The translations under genes and the position numbers were made by a program. Under the pieces are notes generated by a model. It saw only the letters and a list, made by a program, of their open reading frames with translations. It ran no database searches and was not told where the DNA came from. Below are positions 8,802-17,362 of a stretch of DNA of 64,000 bases, in pieces. The DNA is taken from assembly GCF_027923545.1 (NCBI RefSeq), contig NZ_BROH01000013.1, forward strand, positions 1-64,000. Direction: 5' to 3'. This DNA comes from Sinisalibacter aestuarii (lineage in GTDB: Bacteria; Pseudomonadota; Alphaproteobacteria; Rhodobacterales; Rhodobacteraceae). Each line of letters starts with the position of its first letter. Position 1 is the stretch's first letter.

Positions 8802-9455
8802 CTAGAGCGCGAATTCCACGGTTTTCTCAAAGCCCGGCAGCACCGGCGCGGTGGCGTTGAAGCCGAACCGCCAGTCCAGGTGGCCATCGCGTTTGAAGCC
8901 TATACGCAGCGCGCCCGCCGATCCGTCGGTCAAAATCGCTGCAATCCGGCCGCCCTCCTTGAGCTGCGCCACCAGCGCGTCGGGCACAAGGTCGGCGGCG
9001 CCTTCGACCACGATCACGTCATAGGGCCCGTGCTTGTCGTCGCCCGCCGCGAGCGGCCCGGCGATCACCGCCACATTGTCGACCCCCGCCGCGCCCAGCC
9101 GGCGCTCGGCCTCGGCGACCAGCGCCTCGTCTTCCTCGCGGGCAACCACGAAATCGGCCATCCGCGCGATGATCGCGGCGGAATAGCCCAGGCCGCAGCC
9201 CAGATCGAGCACCAGCTCGTCGCTCTCGATCTCCAGCGCGTCCAGCATCTTGGCCAGCGTGCGCGGCTCAAGCATGACGCGCCCGCCATCCAGCGCCACC
9301 GGCGCATCGGCATAGGCGGCGGCGCGCAGCGCGTCGGGCACGAAATCCTCGCGCCGAACGGCGAGCATCGCCTCGATGATCGGATATTTCGTCACGTCCG
9401 ACGGGCGCACCTGAGTGTCAACCATCATGGTCCGAAGGGCTTTGGAATCGCTCAT
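8802..9455 (-). CDS. pcm: Protein-L-isoaspartate O-methyltransferase family protein
   Basis: This 217-residue SAM-dependent methyltransferase has the glycine-rich motif LDLGCGLGYSA at 83-93 and MLEPRTLAKMLDAL upstream, like the MVAPHMVA region of Pcm enzymes. The family repairs isoaspartyl residues. The alphaproteobacterial branch next to tolC diverges and may methylate something else. The start at 9455 gives the family N-terminus MSDSKALRTMMVDTQVRP; the 51-codon upstream extension runs towards the tRNA and is rejected. It is the first gene of a leftward pcm-tolC-(PopZ-like) block. Confidence 0.88.
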   Translation of the reverse strand: MSDSKALRTMMVDTQVRPSDVTKYPIIEAMLAVRREDFVPDALRAAAYADAPVALDGGRVMLEPRTLAKMLDALEIESDELVLDLGCGLGYSAAIIARMADFVVAREEDEALVAEAERRLGAAGVDNVAVIAGPLAAGDDKHGPYDVIVVEGAADLVPDALVAQLKEGGRIAAILTDGSAGALRIGFKRDGHLDWRFGFNATAPVLPGFEKTVEFAL

Positions 9456-9614
9456 TTTTGACCTTGCAATGTCGTATGTGCCTGCACGCAAAGCACACTT
9501 GCCACGTTTTCCACAGCCCCGCAACACCGCCCCGGCGGCATTTTCCAAGCTGCGACATCCCTGCGACAGCCCCTTGCACCGGCCCCGCCCATCCGCTACA
9601 TCCCCCAAGGCTTC

Positions 9615-9688
9615 GGCGAGTTGGCGGAGTGGTTACGCAGCGGATTGCAAATCCGTGCACACCGGTTCGATTCCGGTACTCGCCTCCA
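9615..9688 (+). tRNA. tRNA-Cys (GCA)
   Basis: A full cloverleaf can be drawn. Acceptor GGCGAGT pairs with ACTCGCC; the D-arm follows; the anticodon stem GGATT/AATCC encloses the GCA anticodon; the T-arm CCGGTTCGATTCCGG is canonical. The 3' end TCCA is encoded. The gene stands alone between the divergent pcm and the convergent P-type ATPase. Confidence 0.96.
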
Positions 9689-9721
9689 TCCTCCCCCCTC
9701 AACCATCCGCGTCCCCGCCGT

Positions 9722-12442
9722 TCACGGCGCCTCGGATGTTTCCGGGGGGCGGCGGAAGGCCAGGCGCATCTGCTTTTCGGTCTCGATCAGCGCGAAGAAG
9801 ACGGCGCCCAGACCGATGATCATCAGCCCGTCGGTCAGCGGCACGTTTCGGGTGCCGAAAATGCCCTGGAGCACCGGCAGATAGGTGATGAGCATCTGCG
9901 CCGCGATCACGAAGCCCACCGCGCCCCAGATCACCGGGGTCGCGCGCACCGCCGCCCAGGTGAGCGAGGTGCCGTAGATGTTGCGGATGAAGAACAGGTG
10001 GAATATCTCCAGCACCACCAGCATATTCATCGCCATCGTTTGCGCCAGCGCCTGATCGTAGCCCTTGCCCGTGGCATAGGCATAGACGCCGAATACCATG
10101 CCAAGAAACAGCCCCGAGACCAGCACGATATGCCAGACCAGGCCGCCGGTCAGCAGCGGTTCGTTGCGCGGGCGCGGCGGGCGGCGCATCGTGCCCGCCT
10201 CGGTCGGCTCGAAGGCCAGCGCCACGCCAAGGGTGACGGCGGTGATGAGGTTGACCCAGAGGATCTGCACCGCCGTGATCGGCAGCGCCATGCCGGCAAA
10301 CAGCGCGACGACGATGGTCATCGCCTCGCCTGCATTGGTCGGCAGGGTCCAGCTGATCACCTTCTTGATGTTGTCGTAGACTGTGCGCCCCTCGCGCACG
10401 GCGGCGACGATGGAGGCGAAATTGTCGTCGGCCAGCACCAGCTCGGCCGCTTCCTTCGCCGCCTCGCTGCCCTTCTGGCCCATGGCGATGCCGGCATCGG
10501 CGCGCTTGAGCGCCGGGCCGTCGTTCACGCCATCGCCCGTCATCGCCACGGTCAGCCCGCGCGCCTGCAGCGCCTCGACCAGCCGGAGCTTGTGGGCGGG
10601 CGAGGTGCGGGCGAAGATGTCGGTCGACAGCACCGCCTCGGCGAGATCGCCGGCATCCATCGCCTCGATCTCGGTGCCGGTCAATACGCGCTCGGTATTG
10701 TCGAGCCCGATCCGCGCGGCGATGGCGCGGGCGGTGGCGGCATGGTCGCCGGTGATCATCTTCACCCGGATCCCGGCCCGGTGGCATTCGGCCACCGCTT
10801 CGATCGCCTCGGCGCGCGGCGGGTCGATCAGCCCGATCAGGCCGATCAGCGTGAGCGTGCCGTCGAGATCGGTGGTGCTGAGCGCGGCATGGCCGCCCGG
10901 CACCGCGCGCGCCGCAACCGCGATCACCCGCTGGCCCTCGGCAGCGAGGGTGTCGACCATTTCGTGCCAGTGACCGGCATCCAGCGGCTCGGTGCCGCCA
11001 TCGGCGCTGCGCTGGTCGCGGCAGAGCGCGAGCACCGCCTCGGGCGCCCCTTTCACGTGGATGCGCGCCGCGCCGTCTTCATCGTGGTGCAGCACAGCCA
11101 TGTAGCGATGCGCCGCATCGAAGGGGATCGCATCGTCGCGGCACCAGCTCTGGAACGGCTCAGCCCCGTCGCCGGTGATCTTGCCCGCAAGCGCGATGAG
11201 CGCGCCCTCCATCGGGTCGCCCTCGACATGCCAGTCATCGCCCCGGATATGCAGGACGGAATCGTTGCACAACGCCGCGGCGCGGGAGAATTCGACCAGC
11301 ACCCGGTGCTCCGCCGGGTCGGCATCGGCCTCGGCCAGCCGCACCGCGCCCTCGGGGGCATAGCCGTTGCCGCCGACCGAATAGACATGCCCGGCGGCGG
11401 CGAGCGAGGCCACCATCATCTCGTTGCGGGTGAGCGTGCCGGTCTTGTCGGAGCAGATCACCGAAACCGAGCCCAGCGTTTCGATCGCGGGCAGGCGGCG
11501 GACGATGGCGTTGCGCCGGGCCATGGCCTGCACCCCCACCGCGAGGGTGATGGTGAGCACCGCCGGCAGGCCCTCGGGGATCGCCGCGACCGACAGGCCG
11601 ACCACCGCCATGAACAGAGCGCCGAACTCCATCCGGCCCACGAAATAGCCATAGGCAAGCAGGATCGCGGCGAGGATCAGGATGAAGGCGGTGAGCCAGC
11701 GGGCGAAGCTGTCCATCTGGCGCACCAGCGGCGTCGTCAGGGTCTCGACGCCGGCCATCAGGCCGCTGATCCGGCCGATCTCGGTTTCGGCGCCGGTCTG
11801 CACGACCACGCCCCGCCCGGTGCCCGCCGCGATCAGCGTGCCGGAAAACAGCATCGAGCCGCGCTCGCCCAGGCTCAGGTTTTCTTCCACGGCGGCCACG
11901 GATTTATCCACCGGCACCGATTCTCCGGTCAGGATCGCTTCGACGGCAGAGAGGCCACGGGCCTCGATCAGCCGCAGATCGGCGGGCACGCGGTCGCCCG
12001 CCTCCACCAGCACGATATCGCCGGGCACCAGATCGGCGGCGTCGACGCTGATCCGCCGGCCATCGCGCAGCACGGCGGAATGCGGTGCGAGCATCCCCCG
12101 GATCGCGGCCATCGCCTGCTCGGCGCGACCCTCCTGGATGAATCCGATCACCGCGTTGACCACCACCACGGCGAGGATCACGCCGGTGTCGATCCAGTGC
12201 CCGAGTGCGGCGGTCACGCCAGACGCGGCGATCAGCACGTAGATCAGCAGGTTGTGAAACTGGGCGAGAAAGCGCCAGACCGGGCTTTTCGGGGGCGCTT
12301 CGGGCAGGCTGTTGGGGCCATGCTGCGCCAACCGGGCGGCGGCTTCAGCCGAACTGAGCCCTGCCGCCCCGGTGTCCAGCGCCGACAGAACCTCAGCCGA
12401 TGCAACCGCATGAAACGCGAGGGGCGCCCTTGTGTCTTTCAT
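9722..12442 (-). CDS. P-type cation-transporting ATPase (P2/PacL-like)
   Basis: The 906-residue pump uses ATP to move cations across the inner membrane. It has an N-terminal cation_ATPase_N segment, actuator motif LTGESVPVDKS, phosphorylation motif DKTGTLT with Asp332, hinge MTGDGVNDGPALKRAD, and about ten membrane helices. TM4 reads AAIPEGLPAVLTIT, and TM6 contains VNLITAVTLGVALAFEP. PEGLP is the P2-type ion-site signature, as in Ca2+ or Na+ pumps. The TM6 pattern resembles bacterial PacL/CtpF-like members, whose ion is often uncertain. The ATG at 12442 gives MKDTRAPLAFHAV. It stands alone and is convergent with the tRNA. Confidence 0.93.
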   Translation of the reverse strand: MKDTRAPLAFHAVASAEVLSALDTGAAGLSSAEAAARLAQHGPNSLPEAPPKSPVWRFLAQFHNLLIYVLIAASGVTAALGHWIDTGVILAVVVVNAVIGFIQEGRAEQAMAAIRGMLAPHSAVLRDGRRISVDAADLVPGDIVLVEAGDRVPADLRLIEARGLSAVEAILTGESVPVDKSVAAVEENLSLGERGSMLFSGTLIAAGTGRGVVVQTGAETEIGRISGLMAGVETLTTPLVRQMDSFARWLTAFILILAAILLAYGYFVGRMEFGALFMAVVGLSVAAIPEGLPAVLTITLAVGVQAMARRNAIVRRLPAIETLGSVSVICSDKTGTLTRNEMMVASLAAAGHVYSVGGNGYAPEGAVRLAEADADPAEHRVLVEFSRAAALCNDSVLHIRGDDWHVEGDPMEGALIALAGKITGDGAEPFQSWCRDDAIPFDAAHRYMAVLHHDEDGAARIHVKGAPEAVLALCRDQRSADGGTEPLDAGHWHEMVDTLAAEGQRVIAVAARAVPGGHAALSTTDLDGTLTLIGLIGLIDPPRAEAIEAVAECHRAGIRVKMITGDHAATARAIAARIGLDNTERVLTGTEIEAMDAGDLAEAVLSTDIFARTSPAHKLRLVEALQARGLTVAMTGDGVNDGPALKRADAGIAMGQKGSEAAKEAAELVLADDNFASIVAAVREGRTVYDNIKKVISWTLPTNAGEAMTIVVALFAGMALPITAVQILWVNLITAVTLGVALAFEPTEAGTMRRPPRPRNEPLLTGGLVWHIVLVSGLFLGMVFGVYAYATGKGYDQALAQTMAMNMLVVLEIFHLFFIRNIYGTSLTWAAVRATPVIWGAVGFVIAAQMLITYLPVLQGIFGTRNVPLTDGLMIIGLGAVFFALIETEKQMRLAFRRPPETSEAP

Positions 12443-12588
12443 CTCGATCGGTCCTTTTCCCGGCCCCGGGCGCAACACACCCTGCCCGGGAACCGGCAGG
12501 GCGCGGCCCGGCTGTGTTCATACCCAATATGTGGGGGGAAGAGGGCCGGTTTTCCAGACGATCGCCGCCGGTTTCGGGCCGGTTTCGG

Positions 12589-13428
12589 TCAGGTATCGGC
12601 GATACAGATCTGGCGCTGTTCGCCCAGCCCCTCGACCCCGAGCGTCACCACATCGCCGGGGCGCAGATAGCGCGGCGGGGTCTTGCCCATGCCCACGCCC
12701 GGAGGCGTGCCGGTAGAGATCACGTCGCCCGGCTCCAGCGTGAAGAACTGGCTGAGATAGGAGATCAGGAAGGGCACCTTGTAGACCATCGTGGCGGTGG
12801 AGCCGCTTTGCATCCGTTCGCCGTTCACGTCGAGCCACATCGCCAGCGCGTTCGGGTCGGCAATCTCGTCGGGGGTGACGAGCCAGGGGCCGATCGGGCC
12901 GAAATTGTCGGACGACTTGCCCTTCGACCATTGCCCCGACCGCTCGATCTGGAACGCCCGTTCGCTCACGTCATTGGCGATGAAATAACCCGCGACATGG
13001 CGCAGCGCCTCGTCTTCCGCGATGTATTTGCCACGTGTGCCGATCACGAAGGCAAGCTCCACCTCCCAATCGGTCTTTTCCGAGCCGCGCGGGATCACGA
13101 TCGGATCGTCCGGGCCGCAGACGGCGGAGCTGTACTTGGCGAAGGTCACCGGCTCGGGCGGCACCTGCATTCCGGATTCGGCGGCGTGATCGGCGTAATT
13201 GAGGCCGATGCAGATGAACTTGCCGACATTGCCGACGCAGGCGCCGATGCGCGGGCTGCCCTCGACGCGGGGCAGGCTTTCAGGGTCGAGGGCGGCCAGA
13301 TCGCCCAGCCGGGTCAGCACCTCACCCGCGATATCGCCGACATGGCCCGACAGATCGCGGATCTGCCCGGCGGCATCGAGCATCCCCGGCTTTTCGGCGC
13401 CGCGCTCGCCATAGCGGATGAATTTCAT
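12589..13428 (-). CDS. Fumarylacetoacetate hydrolase family protein
   Basis: The 279-residue protein belongs to the FAH superfamily, metal-dependent C-C hydrolases or decarboxylases/isomerases of 2-oxo acids. The typical block GLNYADHAAESG is followed by PEPVTFAKYSSAVCGPDDPI, with metal ligands expected in DWEVELAFVIG. GDVISTGTPPGVGMGKTPP is the C-terminal family signature. This form resembles the ureidoglycolate-lyase/YcgM-like group, and the substrate cannot be assigned. GGGAGAACAGC before the ATG at 13428 supports the start. No other catabolic gene is next to it. Confidence 0.9.
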   Translation of the reverse strand: MKFIRYGERGAEKPGMLDAAGQIRDLSGHVGDIAGEVLTRLGDLAALDPESLPRVEGSPRIGACVGNVGKFICIGLNYADHAAESGMQVPPEPVTFAKYSSAVCGPDDPIVIPRGSEKTDWEVELAFVIGTRGKYIAEDEALRHVAGYFIANDVSERAFQIERSGQWSKGKSSDNFGPIGPWLVTPDEIADPNALAMWLDVNGERMQSGSTATMVYKVPFLISYLSQFFTLEPGDVISTGTPPGVGMGKTPPRYLRPGDVVTLGVEGLGEQRQICIADT

Positions 13429-13497
13429 GCTGTTCTCCCTCACAAACCGGGCAGACCCTCGCGCCCGCCCTGCCGGGTGTCAAGCCGGCCCGCCGCC

Positions 13498-13983
13498 TCA
13501 GCCGCGCGCGGCGCGCGCCGGGCCTGCGCAGCCGATCACGGCGGCGGTGTCGGTGACGGCAAAGATTTCGTCGAGCAGGTAATTGCCCTTCACCAGATCT
13601 TCCAGCGTGACCAGATCCATCTCGCGGTAGAAGGCGTCGAGCGCGCGGCGGATGGCGTTGCGCAACCGGCAGGCGCGCACCAGCGGGCAGGTGTTATTGT
13701 CGAGCGAAAAGCATTCCGTAAAGGGCACATCGGCCTCGAAGATACGAAACACCTCGCCGATATTGATCGCGCGGGCCGGCCGGGCCAGCTTCACCCCGCC
13801 CATCCGCCCGCGCGTGGCATGGACGAAACCGTGCGCGTTGAGGTGGTGGACGACTTGCGCAAGGTGGTTGGCCGAGGAATTGCAGGCATGGGCGATCTCG
13901 GCCGAGCGCGACAACTGCCCGTCATGGACGGCGCAATACATCAGCGCGCGGATGGCAAGATTGGTCCGGGTGGTCAGGCGCAC
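13498..13983 (-). CDS. Rrf2-family regulator, NsrR-like
   Basis: The 161-residue protein begins MRLTTRTNLAIRALMYCAV, the classic Rrf2 winged helix with the recognition helix at about residues 27-50. Three cysteines follow in ECFSLDNNTCPLVRAC (spacing C-X7-C-X5-C), the right number and place for an Fe-S cluster that senses nitric oxide in NsrR. It is transcribed away from the cyd remnant, with a 114-bp shared gap that holds an FNR-like palindrome. It may once have controlled the bd oxidase. NsrR-like is a family call; the target is inferred. Confidence 0.85.
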   Translation of the reverse strand: MRLTTRTNLAIRALMYCAVHDGQLSRSAEIAHACNSSANHLAQVVHHLNAHGFVHATRGRMGGVKLARPARAINIGEVFRIFEADVPFTECFSLDNNTCPLVRACRLRNAIRRALDAFYREMDLVTLEDLVKGNYLLDEIFAVTDTAAVIGCAGPARAARG

Positions 13984-14044
13984 GAAAGCTCTCGAAAGTC
14001 GGCTACGGTTTGCGACAAAGAATCACGGTTGCCTGACCGTGTAT

Positions 14045-14058
14045 CTGATCTAGATCAG
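14045..14058. promoter_or_regulatory. FNR/NnrR-like 14-bp palindrome
   Basis: CTGATCTAGATCAG is a perfect palindrome. It differs from the FNR-type consensus TTGAT-N4-ATCAA only at the outermost base pair. It lies between the NsrR-like gene and the cydD remnant, where an oxygen- or NO-responsive site for cytochrome bd would be expected. Confidence 0.5.
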
Positions 14059-14097
14059 TCGGGGCACCGAATTTGGCCCGGTAAACACGCATCTTTG

Positions 14098-14400
14098 ATG
14101 TGGAATAAGCGCGAACAGGAACGGATCGCTTTGGCGAAGCAGACAAAACCGGCCATGGCGCGGCTACTTGCCCCGGTCAGCCGCCCGCTCGCCCGCGCCT
14201 CGGCGCTGGCGGCGGGGCAGAACCTGTTGTGGCTGGTGCAGGCCTGGGCGGTGGCTGCCGGGATCGCCGGGCTGCTCACCCCGCCCGCCGCGCTTTCGCC
14301 CGCGCAGGCGGCGCTGATCTTTCTCGCCACCGGCATCCTGCGGGCCGCGCTGAGCTATATCGCCGACGGGATGCTGTTTCGTGCCGCGGACAGCGTCGTC
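14098..14400 (+). pseudogene. cydD: Truncated cydD (5' end only)
   Basis: The first roughly 100 residues look like CydD, one half of the CydDC thiol-reductant ABC exporter needed to assemble cytochrome bd. They show LLAPVSRPLARASALAAGQN, then hydrophobic helices, then ALSYIADGMLFRAADSVV. A normal CydD has about 550 residues with an ABC ATPase. Here the similarity stops at about 14390-14403, where the DNA becomes the end of cydB in another frame. The ATPase half, all of cydC and cydA, and most of cydB are missing. The remnant cannot make a functional exporter. Confidence 0.8.
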
Positions 14401-14542
14401 GCACCTCACCCTGTTCGTGATGCTGGTCGTGACGCTGATCTTCATGCCGCTCATCCTTCTCTACACCGCCTGGGTCTACAAGGTGCTGTGGGGCAAGGTG
14501 ACCGAGGATGACGTGATCGCCGAAAACGGCCAGATGTATTGA
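14393..14542 (+). pseudogene. cydB: Truncated cydB (3' end only)
   Basis: In frame 2, the last roughly 49 residues resemble the C-terminus of CydB, subunit II of cytochrome bd quinol oxidase. They contain one transmembrane helix (VMLVVTLIFMPLILLYTAWV) and the polar tail WGKVTEDDVIAENGQMY, and end at the TGA at 14540-14542. It has no start of its own and is fused out of frame to the cydD start. The following cydX is in its normal place 15 bp downstream. Confidence 0.8.
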
Positions 14543-14557
14543 GATAAGGAGACATCC

Positions 14558-14683
14558 ATGTGGTATTTTGCCTGGCTTCTCGGCCTGCCCCTCGCCGCCG
14601 GCCTCGCCGTCGTCAACGCGATGTGGCTTGAGCTTCAGGAAGACGAACGCCTGATCGGCGAGCGCAATTCCCGGCAGGACTGA
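14558..14683 (+). CDS. cydX: CydX/CbdX-type small subunit of cytochrome bd
   Basis: The 41-residue protein starts MWYFAWLLGLPLAAGLAVVNAMW, the hallmark of the CydX (YbgT) single-helix subunit that stabilises the haems of cytochrome bd. A charged tail follows. AAGGAGA at 14546-14552 is a good ribosome-binding site. Its partner genes are deleted upstream, so this intact small gene is probably an orphan unless another cydAB copy exists elsewhere. Confidence 0.9.
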   Translation: MWYFAWLLGLPLAAGLAVVNAMWLELQEDERLIGERNSRQD

Positions 14684-14702
14684 CCCCCTGCCGAGATACC
14701 GG

Positions 14703-14745
14703 CCCCGCGGCGCGTCACGTCCCTTCGCGCCGCGGGGTTTTCTTT
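14703..14745 (+). terminator. Strong intrinsic terminator after cydX
   Basis: CCCCGCGGCGCG (14703-14714) pairs perfectly with CGCGCCGCGGGG (14726-14737), and TTTTCTTT follows. It closes the former cyd operon 20 bp after cydX. Confidence 0.92.
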
Positions 14746-14798
14746 GACCTTGGCCCGGCGTCACGCAATCGTTGCATGGCCGGGCTATGGGGAGCGGA

Positions 14799-15488
14799 AT
14801 GGAAACCTTCGAGCGATATGCCGTCTATTACGCGCCCGAGCCGGGGCCGCTCGCCAGCTTTGCCGCGGGCTGGCTCGGCTGGGATCCGGCCAGTGGCACC
14901 TGCCCCGAGCCTGTTGCAGTCGAGGGGCTGCCCCGCCCGCGCGCGGCGCTGACCGAAGAGCCGCGCCGCTACGGCTTTCACGGCACCCTCAAGCCGCCCT
15001 TCCGCCTCGCCGCCGGATCGTCGCGCGCGGCGCTGGAGGATGACCTTGCCGGGCTCGCCACCGGGCTGGCTGCGGCCGGCGCCGACGGGCTGGCGCTGAC
15101 GCGGATCGGCGGCTTTCTCGCCCTCACGCCCGACGGCGACAGCCGCGCCATTGCCCGCGTCGCGGCTGAGGTGGTGGCGGGGCTCGACCGCCACCGCGCG
15201 CCCGCGCCGCCCGAAGAGATCGCCCGCCGCCGCGCCACCGGGCTCAGCCCCCGGCAAGAGGCGCATCTGGCGCATTGGGGCTATCCTTACGTGATGGACG
15301 AGTTTCGCTTTCACCTCACCCTCACCGGCAAGCTCGCGCCGGACGAGGCCGGGGCGGTGGAAGCGGCACTCGCGCCGCATCTGGCGCCACTCCTGCCCCG
15401 CCCGTTCCGGCTGGCCGATCTGTGCCTGTTCGGAGAGGATGCCGAGCGGCGCTTTCACCTGATCGCGCGCTTCCCGCTCACCGGCTGA
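14799..15488 (+). CDS. DUF1045 / 2H-phosphoesterase family protein
   Basis: The 229-residue protein carries the two H-X-T motifs of the 2H phosphoesterase superfamily: HGTLK at 61-65 and HLTLT at 172-176. These enzymes hydrolyse cyclic phosphodiesters or related ribose phosphates. The start METFERYAVYYAPEPG and the segment RYGFHGTLKPPFRL match the DUF1045 group (TIGR03223), often found in phosphonate-utilisation operons. No phn genes are here, so the substrate is unknown. The ATG at 14799 has GGGGAG just upstream; in-frame TTG and ATG alternatives at 14772 and 14784-14790 are less well placed. Confidence 0.85.
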   Translation: METFERYAVYYAPEPGPLASFAAGWLGWDPASGTCPEPVAVEGLPRPRAALTEEPRRYGFHGTLKPPFRLAAGSSRAALEDDLAGLATGLAAAGADGLALTRIGGFLALTPDGDSRAIARVAAEVVAGLDRHRAPAPPEEIARRRATGLSPRQEAHLAHWGYPYVMDEFRFHLTLTGKLAPDEAGAVEAALAPHLAPLLPRPFRLADLCLFGEDAERRFHLIARFPLTG

Positions 15489-15576
15489 CCCTTGCGACCG
15501 AATGGCCGATTGCCAGCGATGCGCCGCCACCCGTAAGCTCCATCCCAGCTGATGTGATTGCGGAGCCACGCGCCCC

Positions 15577-15996
15577 ATGCACAAGACCAGGGCCAGGCGA
15601 AACGGGTTCGGAGTGCACGCTCTCGTCCGCACCGTGGCGCTGTTCGCGATGGCCGTGCAGGTGCTGTTCTACGCCGACCACATCGGCGCCGTCGCAGCCA
15701 GGTCGACCGGCAATGCCGGCCTCGACGCGCGGCTCGGGATCCTCGAAATCTGCACCGGCAACGGGATCGAGCTGATCGGTCCCGATGGCCAGCCGGTGCC
15801 GCAGGATCACGATTGCCCGATCTGCGAAAACGCCTCCGTCATGGCCTTTGGCGAGCCGGCGGCGATGCCCAGCCCCGATTTTCCCTTCGTCACTTTCGCG
15901 GTGGTCTGGGCCCTGCCGCTCGGCGCGCATATGGCCGAGATGCGCTTTCCCGGCGAACAGCCGATCCGCGCACCACCGCCCTTCTCCCTTGCCTGA
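15577..15996 (+). CDS. Small membrane-anchored protein, DUF2946-like
   Basis: The 139-residue protein has an N-terminal signal or anchor helix (VRTVALFAMAVQVLFYADH) and a periplasmic part with a DHDCPICENA motif. It then has a second hydrophobic stretch near the C-terminus (FVTFAVVWALPLGAH). The CPIC motif after a histidine/aspartate pair resembles DUF2946, often found beside copper genes. It lies 158 bp before the first NosL-like gene on the same strand, so it may be the first member of that operon. Function is unknown; metal binding by CXXC is an inference. Confidence 0.65.
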   Translation: MHKTRARRNGFGVHALVRTVALFAMAVQVLFYADHIGAVAARSTGNAGLDARLGILEICTGNGIELIGPDGQPVPQDHDCPICENASVMAFGEPAAMPSPDFPFVTFAVVWALPLGAHMAEMRFPGEQPIRAPPPFSLA

Positions 15997-16154
15997 TCCA
16001 TAGGATCACACCTTTTCGTCCCGGCTCCCCGCCCGGACCCGAACCGGGTTGGGGAGCCATTCGGGACGGCCTCAACAAACGGATCGAGCCGCCTGCCGCG
16101 CCACTGTTGCGCGCCGTGGCGCTGTATCCGGACAATACCACAAGGGACATATCC

Positions 16155-16760
16155 ATGAATCGCCGCGATTTCATCCTCACCGCCTCGACCGGCGCGCTCG
16201 CCGCCGGGGCTGCCTCCGCCCAGGACCAGATGCAGATGCCCAGGGACTGGACCGCCGAAAACGGCCTTGCCCGCTTCCTCAAGGTCGATACCGCCCCGCT
16301 CGAAAACGAGTTCGAGAAATACCCCCGCTGCCCCTATTGCGGCATGATGCGCCAGCAATGGAGCCACACCCGCCACCTGATCGTCTATGACGACGACACG
16401 GTCGATGGCACCTGCTCGATCCGTTGCGCCGCGATCAGCCTGTCGCTCAACATGGATCGCGGGCCGCGCACGATCTACGCGGGCGATGCGGGCGCCGAAG
16501 CCGAGGTGAAGCCGCTCGCCGACACCGAGGCGATGAGCTATGTCATCAACCCCGCCAAGATGGGCACGATGAGCCCGGTCTCGAAATGGGCCTATGCCGA
16601 TCCGGCCAGGGCGGAAGCCGCCGCCGCCGAAGCCGAGGGCACGCAGATCGTGGGCTTCGACGACGCCCTGCGCCTCGCCTTCGCCTCGATGGCCGAAGAC
16701 ACGATCGGCATCCGCAAACGCCGCGCCGAGCGCCGCGCCCGCGCGGCCTCCGGCAACTGA
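16155..16760 (+). CDS. NosL-like periplasmic protein with Tat signal
   Basis: The 201-residue protein begins MNRRDFILTASTGALAAG, a twin-arginine-type signal ending near AAGAASA. The mature part has the NosL-like CPYCGMM motif, followed by HTRHLIVYDDDTVDGTCSIRC. NosL is a copper(I) chaperone in nitrous-oxide reductase maturation, usually a lipoprotein. This one lacks a lipobox and is exported by Tat. A second cysteine pair, CSIRC, gives it four cysteines. It is the first of two NosL-like genes in tandem. No nosZ is present, so its client is probably another copper or redox protein. Confidence 0.82.
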   Translation: MNRRDFILTASTGALAAGAASAQDQMQMPRDWTAENGLARFLKVDTAPLENEFEKYPRCPYCGMMRQQWSHTRHLIVYDDDTVDGTCSIRCAAISLSLNMDRGPRTIYAGDAGAEAEVKPLADTEAMSYVINPAKMGTMSPVSKWAYADPARAEAAAAEAEGTQIVGFDDALRLAFASMAEDTIGIRKRRAERRARAASGN

Positions 16761-16813
16761 GCGACAGCCGCCCCGTGCCCCGCGCGCGGGGCGGCCCCTG
16801 CGAGGACGACACC

Positions 16814-17362
16814 ATGTGCGATCACCACGCCCCCCGCCCCGCTTTCCGAGCGGATCGCCGCCGCCTGCTGGCAACCCTCCCCGCCGCCGCGCTGCTCGCC
16901 GGGCTGGGTTTGCCCCCCGCCCACGCCGATGCCGGCCCGGTCGAGCTGCCCCGCCCCGGCCCGCGCGACACCTGCCCGGTCTGCGGCATGTTCGTTGCCC
17001 AATATCCCGAATGGGTGGCCACCGTGCTGTGGAACGATGGCGAAGCGGCGCATTTCGACGGCGCGAAGGACTTCTTCAAATACCTCGCGGATCTGGAGAA
17101 ATACGCCCCCGGCCGCACCACGGACCAGATCGCCGGGATGGGCGTGACGGAATATTACGGCCTCACGCTCGTCGATGCCCGCCACGCGCAATATGTGATC
17201 GGCTCGGACGTTTACGGGCCGATGGGCCACGAGCTGGTGCCGATGATGACCGATGTGGACGCGACGGATTTCATGCGCGACCACAGCGGCAAGCGGCGGC
17301 TGCGCTTTGGCGAGGTTGATTTGCCGTTGCTCACCGGCCTGGACGAAGGGCGGTTCGAATGA
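16814..17362 (+). CDS. NosL family copper-binding protein
   Basis: The 182-residue protein has an N-terminal export signal (RRRLLATLPAAALLAGLG...AHA) and the NosL motif DTCPVCGMFVAQYPEW. The rest has the NosL alpha-beta layout with AHFDGAKDFFKYL and VIGSDVYGPMGHELVP. The family binds Cu(I) via cysteine and methionine and passes it to secreted enzymes. The signal has a twin arginine-like RRR but no clear lipobox. It overlaps the next gene by 4 bp (ATGA), showing tight coupling with the membrane proteins that follow. Confidence 0.88.
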   Translation: MCDHHAPRPAFRADRRRLLATLPAAALLAGLGLPPAHADAGPVELPRPGPRDTCPVCGMFVAQYPEWVATVLWNDGEAAHFDGAKDFFKYLADLEKYAPGRTTDQIAGMGVTEYYGLTLVDARHAQYVIGSDVYGPMGHELVPMMTDVDATDFMRDHSGKRRLRFGEVDLPLLTGLDEGRFE

